A model generated the notes under the pieces. It had not been told where the DNA came from and ran no database searches. It saw only the letters and a list, made by a program, of their open reading frames with translations. Of a DNA stretch of 64,000 nt, positions 21,383 through 30,376 are shown one piece after another. Source of the DNA: a virus; the IMG/VR virus record IMGVR_UViG_3300027763_002499, positions 26,549-90,548 of that record; one strand, written 5' to 3'. The translations under genes and the position numbers were made by a program. Each line of letters opens with the position of its first letter. Position 1 is the stretch's first letter.

Positions 21383-22732
21383 TTAATCTGATTTCTTTGG
21401 AAACACTGCTTGGAACCAGCCGCGACTGCGTTGCTGTTTAGCTAGTTCTTCTGCACTTGTCTTATATATTTTATCAATTTTACTTTCTGTTTGTTGCTCG
21501 GATTTGGTAGGAGCAGTCCATGCTTCTCCGGGAGTACCTGGTGGTGCAAATGTATTGTCTGGGGTTAGATAATCTCCCGGACGTTCTAAAGCATCATTGT
21601 CATTGACTGTGGATGTTTCAATATCTTTGTCAAATGCTTCAGACTTGGCACTATCAACGGCTTCATTATATTCTTCAATCTCTTCTTCTGTTGAAGGATA
21701 TGCTTTTATAGTATCTAATTCTTCAGCAGGTTCCTCTACAGATTGTACTACTGCTTCATTGGGTGCCTTAGTTGATGTATAGTTAGATGGGAATGGCCAT
21801 AGCTTAGTATCGGGGATAAAGGGCTCAGGTACAGTTTTCTTTTCAATTGTCTCTTCTACAGTTTCATTATACGTTTCTGGTACAGGAGGTGGTGCAACAG
21901 TAGCTGGCAAACTTTCGCTTGGGCTTAACGGGCTGTTGCCCTCCTCTTCTCGTTGTTGGCGGAACCATTGGAAGCTGTACTGACTTGCTAACAATAAGAT
22001 GACTGCTAATGGATCAAATACTGACACTATAATAATAATCACCCATGTCACTGCTTTTTCTAACACATTGGCGTCAGGATTGTCACCATAGACAAATGCC
22101 GCAATGTATTTGATAGGTCCTACTTCTGCTTCAACCTTGCGTACTTCAGCCGCAATAGGCGCTCGTTCTTCTCGTAGTCCTGCAATTGTTTTCTGCTCGG
22201 CTGTAATTTCAGCAAGAAGTCTAGTTCTTTCCTTTGCTTGGGATTTGCGTATAGCAACGGCCTTATCCGCACCCGTTTCTGAAGTCGAGCGGCCCATGAC
22301 TTGGTCCACTGCCTCATCGAGCTGTTTAAGTGCTTTGCGATTTGCATCTATGTTGTCCTGTGAAGTTTTAATTTTTTCATCATATACGGCAATTCTACTT
22401 TGTACATCGCCGCTTACCAAACTTTGATCACTGTGTGCTTTGCTCAGAAAACCAAAGATACCCATGCTGGTAATAATCATTAGAATGGCCACTGCCATGC
22501 TCATGTATGCCTTAATAAAGAATGGGGCACGGGACCAGTTTAGTTTTAGCCAAATGGTAGCAATCAGTTTACTGATTTCAAGTGCTACACCCATAACAAT
22601 AATAGGAATGACTGCGGCAGCAAAAATGCTTACTAAGCCTGCAACCGAATAGTATACGGCCACAACTGATATGCTAAGGCCGCTTATTAGTGCCAAGTAG
22701 GCAACTATTCTGTCAGATGTTTCAACTTTCAT
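21383..22732 (-). CDS. Multi-pass membrane protein with coiled coil
   Basis: A 449-aa protein: three hydrophobic helices in the first 95 residues (about 10-30, 34-60, 74-95), a charged coiled-coil segment (about 110-205), a further membrane helix (about 228-250), then a long acidic Pro/Glu/Thr-rich tail and a basic end. The membrane part matches a family seen in large phages of Gram-negatives; function unknown. Overlaps the nuclease-like gene by ATGA. Confidence 0.7.
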   Translation of the reverse strand: MKVETSDRIVAYLALISGLSISVVAVYYSVAGLVSIFAAAVIPIIVMGVALEISKLIATIWLKLNWSRAPFFIKAYMSMAVAILMIITSMGIFGFLSKAHSDQSLVSGDVQSRIAVYDEKIKTSQDNIDANRKALKQLDEAVDQVMGRSTSETGADKAVAIRKSQAKERTRLLAEITAEQKTIAGLREERAPIAAEVRKVEAEVGPIKYIAAFVYGDNPDANVLEKAVTWVIIIIVSVFDPLAVILLLASQYSFQWFRQQREEEGNSPLSPSESLPATVAPPPVPETYNETVEETIEKKTVPEPFIPDTKLWPFPSNYTSTKAPNEAVVQSVEEPAEELDTIKAYPSTEEEIEEYNEAVDSAKSEAFDKDIETSTVNDNDALERPGDYLTPDNTFAPPGTPGEAWTAPTKSEQQTESKIDKIYKTSAEELAKQQRSRGWFQAVFPKKSD

Positions 22733-23073
22733 TCGTCCTCTTCCTCATACGGGGCCTGGAAGCTTGTGGCCAAACCCTGGTCTACTAATGCTTCATTAAG
22801 GTTAACCTTGGGTTCACCTGCTTCGTCGGCAATATATGCCCAACCTAGGACTCGGCCTAGTTTTGCTCGTTTTGTAATAATTGGTTCAATAACCAAACCA
22901 TCTTTGCACAATTCAGTTAAGACAATTCGAACTTCGGTGTCTTTTCCTGAGCTTGCTACACCAAATAGTCTAATTTTTTGTTTGGTAAAAACATTGAAGC
23001 CAAGATCAAGTTCTACGTCTAGTGTGTCTGCACCGCGTACTTCAAGTAATCTAGCTGGATATAATCTTCTCAT
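22729..23073 (-). CDS. SNase-like protein with altered active site
   Basis: A 114-aa thermonuclease-fold protein: RGADTLDVELDLGF corresponds to the (D)GDT strand, KIRLFGV to the R-x-x-G-(I/V)-D loop and KLGRVLGWAYI to the YGRxLA strand; LVDQGLA matches the family end. The catalytic Glu/Asp that usually follow RLxGVDTPE are replaced by Ala-Ser, so it may bind but not cut nucleic acid. ATGA overlaps on both sides. Confidence 0.65.
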   Translation of the reverse strand: MRRLYPARLLEVRGADTLDVELDLGFNVFTKQKIRLFGVASSGKDTEVRIVLTELCKDGLVIEPIITKRAKLGRVLGWAYIADEAGEPKVNLNEALVDQGLATSFQAPYEEEDE

Positions 23074-23756
23074 TTTTCCTCTTTTGATTTTACTCTATAA
23101 AAAACATGGTTGCCAATTCGTTGAACCGAATCTTTGACTCGTTTCCATGCTGGTTGCCAGTTAATATATGTAGCATGGAAGTGGGTGGCTCCGTTAGTCG
23201 GATCCTCTATCTTGTCTGATTCATTGAGTACCACAAGAGCAACACCAACTGCCTGACTCCAAAGGAAGCCACTTGGCGATATAGTGTTTTTGTTGCACAC
23301 CCACGAAAACTGACAGTTGCCTGCTTCACGCTGTTTAACTACTCCACATACAGTTTTTGCATAGCCTTCGTCTAATCTATTTAACGTAACTTTAGCAACT
23401 GCAACTTGTCCAGCAAGGCCTTCACCTCGACTTTCATAGTATACATTTTCTGCTAAACAGCGAACCTGTTTATCTGAAAGTGCTTCTTTTACTCCACCAA
23501 TGTTATTAATATTAGTTTGTATTAAATTAAGAACGTCTTGCTCCCAGTGTTTGTTTTCGTGCAATACTATTTGTTTATCAAACCATTCGTGTATTGAGAC
23601 AAGACTTATGTCTTGAGATTTTGAATTGTTTTTAACTTCTGCAGATGCTGTTGTAATAGACAACGCAAATGTCAGAGTCATTAAAAATACCGTTATTAGC
23701 AAACGTAAGGCCGCTTGCTTATACATGCCCGTGAAAAACTTAAGGGTCATGTGCAT
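23070..23756 (-). CDS. SleB-type cell-wall hydrolase, exported
   Basis: A 228-aa protein with an N-terminal signal segment (about 17-39, ending TASA) and a Hydrolase_2/SleB domain from about 103: CLAENVYYESRGEGLAGQ with the catalytic Glu, then TLNRL, CGVVKQ, CQFSW and ATHFHATYINW. SleB-like enzymes cleave peptidoglycan glycan strands. It may act as the endolysin reaching the wall by its own signal peptide. RBS AAGGAGG; an 8-codon upstream mini-frame with its own GGAGG ends at this start. Confidence 0.85.
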   Translation of the reverse strand: MHMTLKFFTGMYKQAALRLLITVFLMTLTFALSITTASAEVKNNSKSQDISLVSIHEWFDKQIVLHENKHWEQDVLNLIQTNINNIGGVKEALSDKQVRCLAENVYYESRGEGLAGQVAVAKVTLNRLDEGYAKTVCGVVKQREAGNCQFSWVCNKNTISPSGFLWSQAVGVALVVLNESDKIEDPTNGATHFHATYINWQPAWKRVKDSVQRIGNHVFYRVKSKEEK

Positions 23757-23788
23757 GTTACACCTCCTTTCATAAGGATTACCTCCAG

Positions 23789-24307
23789 TCAGGCCTTTGA
23801 CAATAAAATATCATCTAAGACTTCACCTGGGTTACTGTATCCATAATCAACCTGGGTGTAGGTTATATTATGCTTCGCCAGTAACGCCGCAATCCGTCGA
23901 TCGACCTCAATGCTTGCATCAAGGTTATGCACACGGCCGCGATCATCGAACCACGGGCCGCGCCCTAGAAATGCCACGTGATTATCGTAACGCTTCCAGA
24001 GTTCTACTACTACCCGCTCCCACTCTGCAGGATAATCTGCTGGAGCATAGATAGCACTCAATAATACCGGGCTGTCGGTTATTACATAATCAACTTGTCC
24101 CGCAAGCCTGTGTATTCTTTGTACTTGACGACCGAATACATAAGCTTGATTTTCCAGCGCACAATGCCTGCCTTCCCAAACTAGGTCTTTAGCAACTTCC
24201 GTTACTAATTCTACATTCCACCCACGGCGTTTTGCTTCATGATACAAGCCTGACGCTAAGGTGCTTTTACCTGCTCCTGGGCCAGCAATAACATTGATAA
24301 CTTTCAT
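23789..24307 (-). CDS. P-loop NTPase, NadR/AAA_28-like
   Basis: A 172-aa kinase-fold protein: Walker A AGPGAGKST (8-16), VELVTEVAKDLVWEGR and a Walker B-like YVITDSPVLLS. The pattern matches the AAA_28/NadR-kinase-like proteins common in phages; a nucleotide or nicotinamide-riboside kinase role is possible. Its GC content looks higher than its neighbours', hinting at separate acquisition. ATG lies 6 bases after a -10 box (leaderless). Confidence 0.75.
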   Translation of the reverse strand: MKVINVIAGPGAGKSTLASGLYHEAKRRGWNVELVTEVAKDLVWEGRHCALENQAYVFGRQVQRIHRLAGQVDYVITDSPVLLSAIYAPADYPAEWERVVVELWKRYDNHVAFLGRGPWFDDRGRVHNLDASIEVDRRIAALLAKHNITYTQVDYGYSNPGEVLDDILLSKA

Positions 24308-24313
24308 CTTATT

Positions 24314-24342
24314 ATTGTAGCAAAATACTTATTGAAAGTCAA
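24314..24342 (-). promoter_or_regulatory. Sigma70-type promoter, leaderless
   Basis: TTGACT (24342-24337), 17-bp spacer, TACAAT (24319-24314); the ATG at 24307 begins 6 bases after the -10. Likely drives the operon down to bS21 (19451). Confidence 0.8.
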
Positions 24343-24346
24343 AGAA

Positions 24347-24369
24347 ATAGGGCACTCAATGTGCCCTAT
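24347..24369 (-). terminator. Rho-independent terminator
   Basis: ATAGGGCAC / GTGCCCTAT, 9-bp perfect stem with a 5-base loop, followed on the minus strand by TTCTTT. It ends the 25933-24427 unit just before the next promoter. Confidence 0.85.
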
Positions 24370-24426
24370 CTAGCGGTGCCGTATTTGGCGATTCTTAATT
24401 TTTTAAAAATTAATTTGCCATTAACA

Positions 24427-24786
24427 TTATACTTTATCCCAATACATACGGTTATTTTGTTGATAAAAGAGGTCTTTCTTGAGTGCTATCATGTCATCGG
24501 GGGAAATTCTATACTGGTGGCCAATACCATTGTGATAAATTGAAATTCTAACGTAAGCGCACGGAACTCTAGGTTCGGGTGTATGCCATTTAAGTTGAAC
24601 AAGCCAGTGCTGGTTGGATATGTCTTTAACAAAGCCTTCTCCGGCATAATATGTTTCGAGCATTTCTTGTAACACTGGTGTAGGCAGATTAAATGTTTGT
24701 GCGTATTGCTCGCTTACCATAATGGTAAGGTCAGATGTGCCTTTGTCTTTAAACACATAAAGCTTGAATGTTTTTGAAAAATTCAT
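24427..24786 (-). CDS. Hypothetical protein
   Basis: A 119-aa soluble protein (MNFSKTFKLY...) with alternating strands and aromatic residues; no family recognised. Second gene of a two-gene unit, 4 bases after the FG-GAP lipoprotein, so a functional pairing is possible. Confidence 0.6.
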   Translation of the reverse strand: MNFSKTFKLYVFKDKGTSDLTIMVSEQYAQTFNLPTPVLQEMLETYYAGEGFVKDISNQHWLVQLKWHTPEPRVPCAYVRISIYHNGIGHQYRISPDDMIALKKDLFYQQNNRMYWDKV

Positions 24787-24790
24787 TTGT

Positions 24791-25933
24791 TTACTGCTTT
24801 ACAAAAATAATATTACCAAAGTCTGACATGATAGACCCGTTACGCTCAATGATCCAATCTATCCACGTTGAATATCCATTTCTAGAATCTATAAAATTAG
24901 GATTTGAATATGCAATGGAACTGGTTTTATCTGCCAACGAAAATTTCTGAATCCACACTCCCTTGTATAGGTCGCTTGCACCTTCAGAGCTTCCACCTGT
25001 TCTTAGAACATATATAGAATTTGTATTTTTAGAATATACAAAATCTAATACAATCCTGGCTCCATCAACTGGGGGTATTACCATAGAAGGTGTACCAGTA
25101 AATTTATTATTACCGGGGTTTAGTTCAATCGCTGTTGGTTCAGCATAACCCCATTCAATTGCACCATACACCAAATCAAATTTACCATCGTTGTTTACGT
25201 CAATGGCTTCAACTTGAAATACTGTTTTTTGTGTTGGTGGAAATGCATATTCACTTGAGCGAACAAACTTGCCAGTCTTGTCATTTATATAAACAACCAG
25301 GCCATTGAATGTAGTAACAACAACATCAGGGTAGCCGTCGCCATTGAAATCGTTTGCACTGCCACCGTGATAAAAACCTGTGTCAGATTCCGATGCTGTA
25401 AGATAATCTGTCTTGTATCTACCATTGGATTGGCTTAACACAATACGATTGCGTTCTCCGGGAAAAGGCATAGTATCATATCCATGACAAACAATTACAA
25501 AGTCTAACACACCATCTTGGTTGTAATCTGCTGGTAGAACTTTCCTAGGATGGATACACATTGGAACAGATTCATCAACTATGGGATTTGTGGTCCACGA
25601 TCCATTAACCTGTTTCCACATTGTTAATATTGCAGGAGGAGCATTGTTAGCAGTGTGACGATCCAAATAATAATTTAAGCTAGTGGTTATTAAACCTTGA
25701 GTATCATCATTATATTTGAAAAAGGAACGAGCATTAATTTGTTTATTTAATTGTAGTAGGTCTACATAAAATCCGGGATTCTTTGAGTTTTCGTAAGAAC
25801 TTAAACTATATGTAACCTTTGCCGCGGGTGGTACTGGATCAACAACAGGAGTAACAGCCGCTTGTCCACCACCCCCGCCGCAGGCCACCAGTAGTGTTGC
25901 AAATAAACTAGCTAAAATTAGACGAAGTTTCAT
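24791..25933 (-). CDS. FG-GAP/VCBS-repeat lipoprotein
   Basis: A 380-aa protein with a lipoprotein signal (MKLRLILASL, lipobox LVAC, Cys about 18) followed by a Gly run. At least three calcium-binding FG-GAP/VCBS blades are visible: DYNQDGVLDFV, DFNGDGYPDVV and DVNNDGKFDLV. It should be anchored in a membrane facing the periplasm or cell surface, possibly altering adsorption or superinfection. The ATG at 25933 has GGGGA upstream; the frame opens earlier at 25993 without a signal sequence. Confidence 0.82.
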   Translation of the reverse strand: MKLRLILASLFATLLVACGGGGGQAAVTPVVDPVPPAAKVTYSLSSYENSKNPGFYVDLLQLNKQINARSFFKYNDDTQGLITTSLNYYLDRHTANNAPPAILTMWKQVNGSWTTNPIVDESVPMCIHPRKVLPADYNQDGVLDFVIVCHGYDTMPFPGERNRIVLSQSNGRYKTDYLTASESDTGFYHGGSANDFNGDGYPDVVVTTFNGLVVYINDKTGKFVRSSEYAFPPTQKTVFQVEAIDVNNDGKFDLVYGAIEWGYAEPTAIELNPGNNKFTGTPSMVIPPVDGARIVLDFVYSKNTNSIYVLRTGGSSEGASDLYKGVWIQKFSLADKTSSIAYSNPNFIDSRNGYSTWIDWIIERNGSIMSDFGNIIFVKQ

Positions 25934-25964
25934 AAAATCCCCAAATTGGTTTAATATAAAGGTT

Positions 25965-25993
25965 ATTATACTCAAATTTATGAAACTTGTCAA
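25965..25993 (-). promoter_or_regulatory. Consensus sigma70 promoter for the lipoprotein unit
   Basis: TTGACA (25993-25988), 17-bp spacer, TATAAT (25970-25965): perfect boxes and spacing. Confidence 0.88.
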
Positions 25994-25995
25994 GT

Positions 25996-26802
25996 TTATT
26001 TACAAATGGCCCTCTTTGCGTTGGTCAAAGCACCAAAATCCACGGCCCACTCTGATCCAACAGCTAGTTCCTTGGCACCTGTTGGATATTCATATTTTAC
26101 CCCGGCTTCCTTTTGTATTTGTGCAATTGGAGAACGGAATTTAGTAAGGTCATTGCCTAGATTAACATATGGTTTGGTATGTGGGAATTTCCATCCAGCC
26201 ATTTCCTTAGTAGCATTGTTAATTACAATTTTATAATAACCGTGTGGGACAATAACCTTACCCGGACCTATAAATTCATCGCCTGATCCATAGAATGCAC
26301 CTACATAAATTGTATAAGGTTGATTATGTTGTACAGCCCAACCACGAATACTAGTTTCTAACAATTTCCAAATACCACGATTTAGACTGCCGTGTTGTGG
26401 ATACATGTTGGTCATTAGGAAACTTTCGTACTCTACTTGTTCACTCCAAGATAAGTCACCATCTGGAGCGGCATGGCCCTTGTCATAGCCTGTACCAGCA
26501 TAGTCATCTGGCTTTGCACCGTTGGGAACTGATTTGTCTGCTACAAAGGCATTTGTGCGTGGCCAGCAACCTAATGCATTTTTTGGAAGTAGCGTATAAC
26601 TTACATACGCTGGAATTTTAACAGGTGCATCATAAGCAACCAAATATGCTTCACGGCAAATTGGTTTTGCATCTCTGGTTGTTTCAGCAAAACCATATGG
26701 GGCATGAACTTTACATGCGGCAAGTGGCAATGGCGCACGTTGTTCCCATGCATGTGATATGTTAGCAAAAAATACAAGTGCTAAGACGAGTAATCGTTTC
26801 AT
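25996..26802 (-). CDS. Secreted DNA/RNA non-specific endonuclease (NUC1 family)
   Basis: A 268-aa protein with a cleavable signal (MKRLLVLALVFFANISHA) and a betabeta-alpha-Me nuclease core: DKGHAAPDGDL (catalytic His in the DRGH-type motif), then LMTNMYPQHGSLNRGIW with the metal-binding Asn. It should act in the periplasm, for example on incoming DNA or on nucleic acids for nucleotide supply. It is the last gene downstream of the carbamoyltransferase (26-base gap), so it may be co-expressed with the radical SAM cluster. RBS AAAGGA. Confidence 0.85.
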   Translation of the reverse strand: MKRLLVLALVFFANISHAWEQRAPLPLAACKVHAPYGFAETTRDAKPICREAYLVAYDAPVKIPAYVSYTLLPKNALGCWPRTNAFVADKSVPNGAKPDDYAGTGYDKGHAAPDGDLSWSEQVEYESFLMTNMYPQHGSLNRGIWKLLETSIRGWAVQHNQPYTIYVGAFYGSGDEFIGPGKVIVPHGYYKIVINNATKEMAGWKFPHTKPYVNLGNDLTKFRSPIAQIQKEAGVKYEYPTGAKELAVGSEWAVDFGALTNAKRAICK

Positions 26803-26828
26803 TGGAAAATCCTTTAAAACGATACTTA

Positions 26829-28286
26829 TCAATATACTGGTATATTATGTAGATTTTGAAATTTCAGTGCATCATCCCAGGTGTTTACCAAGGGCTCACC
26901 TTTGATGTTAAGGCTTGTATTCATTAATACAGGACAACCGCTTTTTCTGTTCCACTCTTCCAATAATGTTCTAAAAGTTATATTGTCATCTTTTGATACA
27001 GTTTGCACCCTACTTGTTCCATCTACATGACAAACTCCAGGCAGTTCACCGCTGGTACACTTTGCTACAAACTGCATATAAGGACTAGAGGACACAGGCA
27101 TGTCAAAGTATGCACCAGCATGTTCTTTTAGTACTGCTGGTGCAAATGGTCTAAACTGTTCTCGCTTTTTAATAGCGTTCATTCTAGACTTGGCTTTGGG
27201 TCCACGCGGGTCACATAGTAGACTACGATTGCCTAACGCTCTTGGTCCAAACTCTGCTCTGCCATTTGCTACTGCTACTACTTCTCCTGCCTGTAGACGT
27301 TTGACCACAGCATCAATGTCAAGTTCACGTTCAATATCTGTGCCAAGATAAGGATGCTTCCATGTCAAGTGCTCTTTGGTATGTACGGCAACTGCTCCAA
27401 TAGCACTACCAGCATCACCAGGGTTAGGCATGATCCAAATGTTGTCAAAGACTTGACTGCGAGCAAGCCTAGCATTGGCAACACAATTTAATGCCACTCC
27501 CCCCATGAACACAAGATTTTTGCTCTTGATATTCATGCTCATACCAATTACAGTTTCTATCAGGTAATCTTCAACTATGCTCTGAACACATGCGGCAATA
27601 TCAAACTTATTGGTGTTTAATGGTGCAGTCCACCAACGACATCCGCGATGTAAGTTATGTCTTAGTTTAAAATCTGGTGCTTCAATATATTCAAAGAATT
27701 CATTCTTAATATGGTTTTTAAGAACTAGGTCAACAGAACCATATGCTGCCATGCCCATAAGAATGTATTCTTCTTCGTTGGGCTTTAGGCCAACATAATC
27801 AGTAAATGCTGTGTAAAACAATCCAATGCTATTGGGATAACGCTGTCGCCATTTACACTTTAATTTATTTGCCTGACCTTCCCAGATGCTAACAGTATCC
27901 CATTCACCAATGGCATCAACTACAAGTACTGCGGCATCACTGTATCCGCTTGTGTAGTATCCAGCTGCCGCATGACTATGATGGTGTCCAACAACCTCCA
28001 TTGGCAAATTATCCAACCCAACAAGTTTGAGTTGATCTTGAGGATTTACAATCCAAGGTCTTTGTCCCGAGTAAAGTCTACGCAAATTCTTAGACCAAGG
28101 CTTTTCAAACCATACAATTTGAGTTGGTTCGCCGTACTCACGCATTTCACGCACCATGTTAACATCTAACATAGTATCGTTTTTCTTTCTGCTATAGCGT
28201 TCGCTGTGCCCTGCCCAGAGTATTTTATCTCCATCAATCAGTGCCATACTGGCATCATGATTCTGGGCAGTGATACCCAGAATCAT
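26829..28286 (-). CDS. O-carbamoyltransferase (NodU/CmcH/TobZ family)
   Basis: A 485-aa two-domain carbamoyltransferase. The N-terminal Kae1-like domain shows MILGITAQNHDAS, HHHSHAAAGYY (metal-binding His), VVDAIGEWDT and MGGVALNCVAN; the C-terminal YrdC-like domain has FGPRALGNRSLL, FRPFAPAVL, CHVDGTSRVQTV and VLMNTSLNIKGEP. The family uses carbamoyl phosphate and ATP to carbamoylate hydroxyls of sugars or antibiotics. Slightly shorter than the usual 530-570 aa. It abuts the fused radical SAM gene with no gap, suggesting a tailoring role on the cluster's product. Confidence 0.92.
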   Translation of the reverse strand: MILGITAQNHDASMALIDGDKILWAGHSERYSRKKNDTMLDVNMVREMREYGEPTQIVWFEKPWSKNLRRLYSGQRPWIVNPQDQLKLVGLDNLPMEVVGHHHSHAAAGYYTSGYSDAAVLVVDAIGEWDTVSIWEGQANKLKCKWRQRYPNSIGLFYTAFTDYVGLKPNEEEYILMGMAAYGSVDLVLKNHIKNEFFEYIEAPDFKLRHNLHRGCRWWTAPLNTNKFDIAACVQSIVEDYLIETVIGMSMNIKSKNLVFMGGVALNCVANARLARSQVFDNIWIMPNPGDAGSAIGAVAVHTKEHLTWKHPYLGTDIERELDIDAVVKRLQAGEVVAVANGRAEFGPRALGNRSLLCDPRGPKAKSRMNAIKKREQFRPFAPAVLKEHAGAYFDMPVSSSPYMQFVAKCTSGELPGVCHVDGTSRVQTVSKDDNITFRTLLEEWNRKSGCPVLMNTSLNIKGEPLVNTWDDALKFQNLHNIPVY

Positions 28287-30356
28287 TTAAATACCCTTCC
28301 ACTTACTAACTGGAATGTCGCCGCCACAGTGGCAACGCAAACTATTACAGATAACCGGGCGAGAAAAACTGTCCCAATTAATTTTATCAAATTCTTTTAC
28401 AGAGCCAACAACACCGCCTACATCACAATTTCCACGTTTGATATGTCCATTTTGATGAATGAATAAACTTTCAGCACCAATGTTGCACAAGTAATCATAG
28501 AAGTTTGTCTGTCCTTTGTTGATTAGACCCTGAGGACTTGTTATGTTTTCAGTGGTGTTATCTTCAAAGGTTGCTTGGACAGGAGTTGCATGGAAATCTC
28601 TATATATTGGATTGGTTATTCTAATCAAATCAGCAGATGATCGACTTGGTGTTTCTTTAAATGTTTTAAAAAATTCAAGTTGTTCTTCGCTGTAATTAAT
28701 TTTAGCCAACTTGGTCCTGCTTGCACCATACTGGTCGTCGATATAAACAATTTCAATTTTAGCAGTAGTTTTCTTTTTAAGTTTTTCAATGAACTCTATA
28801 GATTTATCCCAATGCAACGGATCCATCATAATACGAGCCGCAACTTGAGTTTCTAAACTGGCAATTTTAATTTTTTCCAACCATTCATCTGCTGTACCAT
28901 TGGGAAACTCTTGTGCTGGATGAAAGCTACATGCCGCATAAGTCAGATATTTAAAATTATCTTTAATAAATCTTGGAGTACGCACAAGATTTGTAGTCAT
29001 ACCACCGGTACCACCAAGAGTGTGAATACGCTCAATCATCTCCGGGAAGAAAGGACTTAGCGTAGGTTCTCCACCGCTCAATGAAAATGTCAAATGCCGG
29101 TTCTTGCCATATTGTTCAAATAACCTGTCAAGGAAAGGAGAAACAACATCCCAGTTAAACAAATGGTTTTTTCCATCGTGTAATACTGGTGGGCAATACC
29201 TACAAGCATAATTACAAATGTCATTTAAGATCCAGGTAATGATTGCTTTGTCTTCATTCTTAATTTCAATGATCTTTTTAGCCTGGACTGGGATTGGAAA
29301 CTTCCACTGCGGAATACGTGCTCTTGGAGTTTTAAATGCTGAATGCATTTGTATGTTGTCAACAATCTGTACATCTTGGATGCTTTTAAATCTACTTAGG
29401 TCTTTCTTCAAGCCATGTGATGCAGAATATAATGTATCTCGTTGTTCACCTAGCATGTGCCCAATGCCCATATACCCATGGCGATTGTCTGGATGAGACC
29501 ATTTGTGTCCTTGTATGCCATCAATGTTTAATGCTTTGAATTTTTTATATTCATTTGTAAGTGTATATGGATCATAATCGTCATATACAAGATACGCGGC
29601 CATTTCATTAGACCATGTTTCCTGACGATAAAAGGCATTTTCGTCAACAGCTCGTTGGTCATTATCAGCAATAATGTGACTCATGTTTTTACCAAGAGTA
29701 TTATAGCCTAGTACCAAGTCGCCAAATCTAAGCCTGTGTAAAAAGCTGGCTGCATCCTCTTCGGTAATTTCAAAATCAATCCTTGGATTGAAACTGATCA
29801 AAATATTGGCAGCAGAATAACTAGGTTCCTTTTTGCCTGATCCTCTTTTTTTAATAAACATTTCAGCAGTGTGAATAGCATCGTTCAACTGAATGAATGT
29901 ACTGTGAAAATCCTCATTGAAGGTAATACCTGGCCAACACTTGGCTTCTGGGCTGTCTGCTGAAATGCGTTTATAAGCATCATCCCACCATTTTTGTGAT
30001 AGCTTTTCGCTTAGACGTTCACCATAAATCTCATATTCCTCGTGGAGGTAATTTAGTGCATCTTGATCGTGTTCTCGAAACATTGTCAATGGGCGGTCAT
30101 AAAAAAGATTAATTTTTCTAACAATATTACTCAAACGCTCATCAAGATCCAATCCTTGATAGGCCGCACTCCTTGTAAACTTAATGCGCTTTTCTCGAAA
30201 ACTTTTCTCTCCGTAACGCATGTCTTCCATGAGCTTGACCCATTTCTTGGCAAGATTGGTATTGTACAGCTTATAGTATATGTCAAAAGGTTCCCACGTT
30301 GTTGTATCAACAAGCGTGAGCCGTACGTTTTTGTCGTTTAGATATTTTCCGCTCAT
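28287..30356 (-). CDS. FGD-domain / radical SAM fusion protein
   Basis: A 689-aa fusion. Residues 1-300 form an unrecognised domain shared with the genes at 38499 and 32967 (LNYLHEEYE 101-109, QLNDAIHTAE 156-165, FGDLVLGYNTLGKN 211-224). Residues 370-560 form a radical SAM core: CNYACRYC with C381, C385, C388, and SLSGGEPTLSP. The C-terminus has further cysteines (CNIGAES, GNCDVGG, CNSLRCHCGGD) like a SPASM/twitch auxiliary-cluster region. It therefore likely holds extra Fe-S clusters. The fusion says the N-terminal domain works directly with a radical SAM enzyme. Substrate unknown. Confidence 0.82.
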   Translation of the reverse strand: MSGKYLNDKNVRLTLVDTTTWEPFDIYYKLYNTNLAKKWVKLMEDMRYGEKSFREKRIKFTRSAAYQGLDLDERLSNIVRKINLFYDRPLTMFREHDQDALNYLHEEYEIYGERLSEKLSQKWWDDAYKRISADSPEAKCWPGITFNEDFHSTFIQLNDAIHTAEMFIKKRGSGKKEPSYSAANILISFNPRIDFEITEEDAASFLHRLRFGDLVLGYNTLGKNMSHIIADNDQRAVDENAFYRQETWSNEMAAYLVYDDYDPYTLTNEYKKFKALNIDGIQGHKWSHPDNRHGYMGIGHMLGEQRDTLYSASHGLKKDLSRFKSIQDVQIVDNIQMHSAFKTPRARIPQWKFPIPVQAKKIIEIKNEDKAIITWILNDICNYACRYCPPVLHDGKNHLFNWDVVSPFLDRLFEQYGKNRHLTFSLSGGEPTLSPFFPEMIERIHTLGGTGGMTTNLVRTPRFIKDNFKYLTYAACSFHPAQEFPNGTADEWLEKIKIASLETQVAARIMMDPLHWDKSIEFIEKLKKKTTAKIEIVYIDDQYGASRTKLAKINYSEEQLEFFKTFKETPSRSSADLIRITNPIYRDFHATPVQATFEDNTTENITSPQGLINKGQTNFYDYLCNIGAESLFIHQNGHIKRGNCDVGGVVGSVKEFDKINWDSFSRPVICNSLRCHCGGDIPVSKWKGI

Positions 30357-30376
30357 AAAGTCCTCAAATAATGTTT

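Noticed and set aside
23757-23788. 8-codon mini-frame before the first SleB-type gene as a separate gene
   Set aside because: It has an RBS, but its length and overlap with the gene's own start make it more likely a coupling leader or chance.
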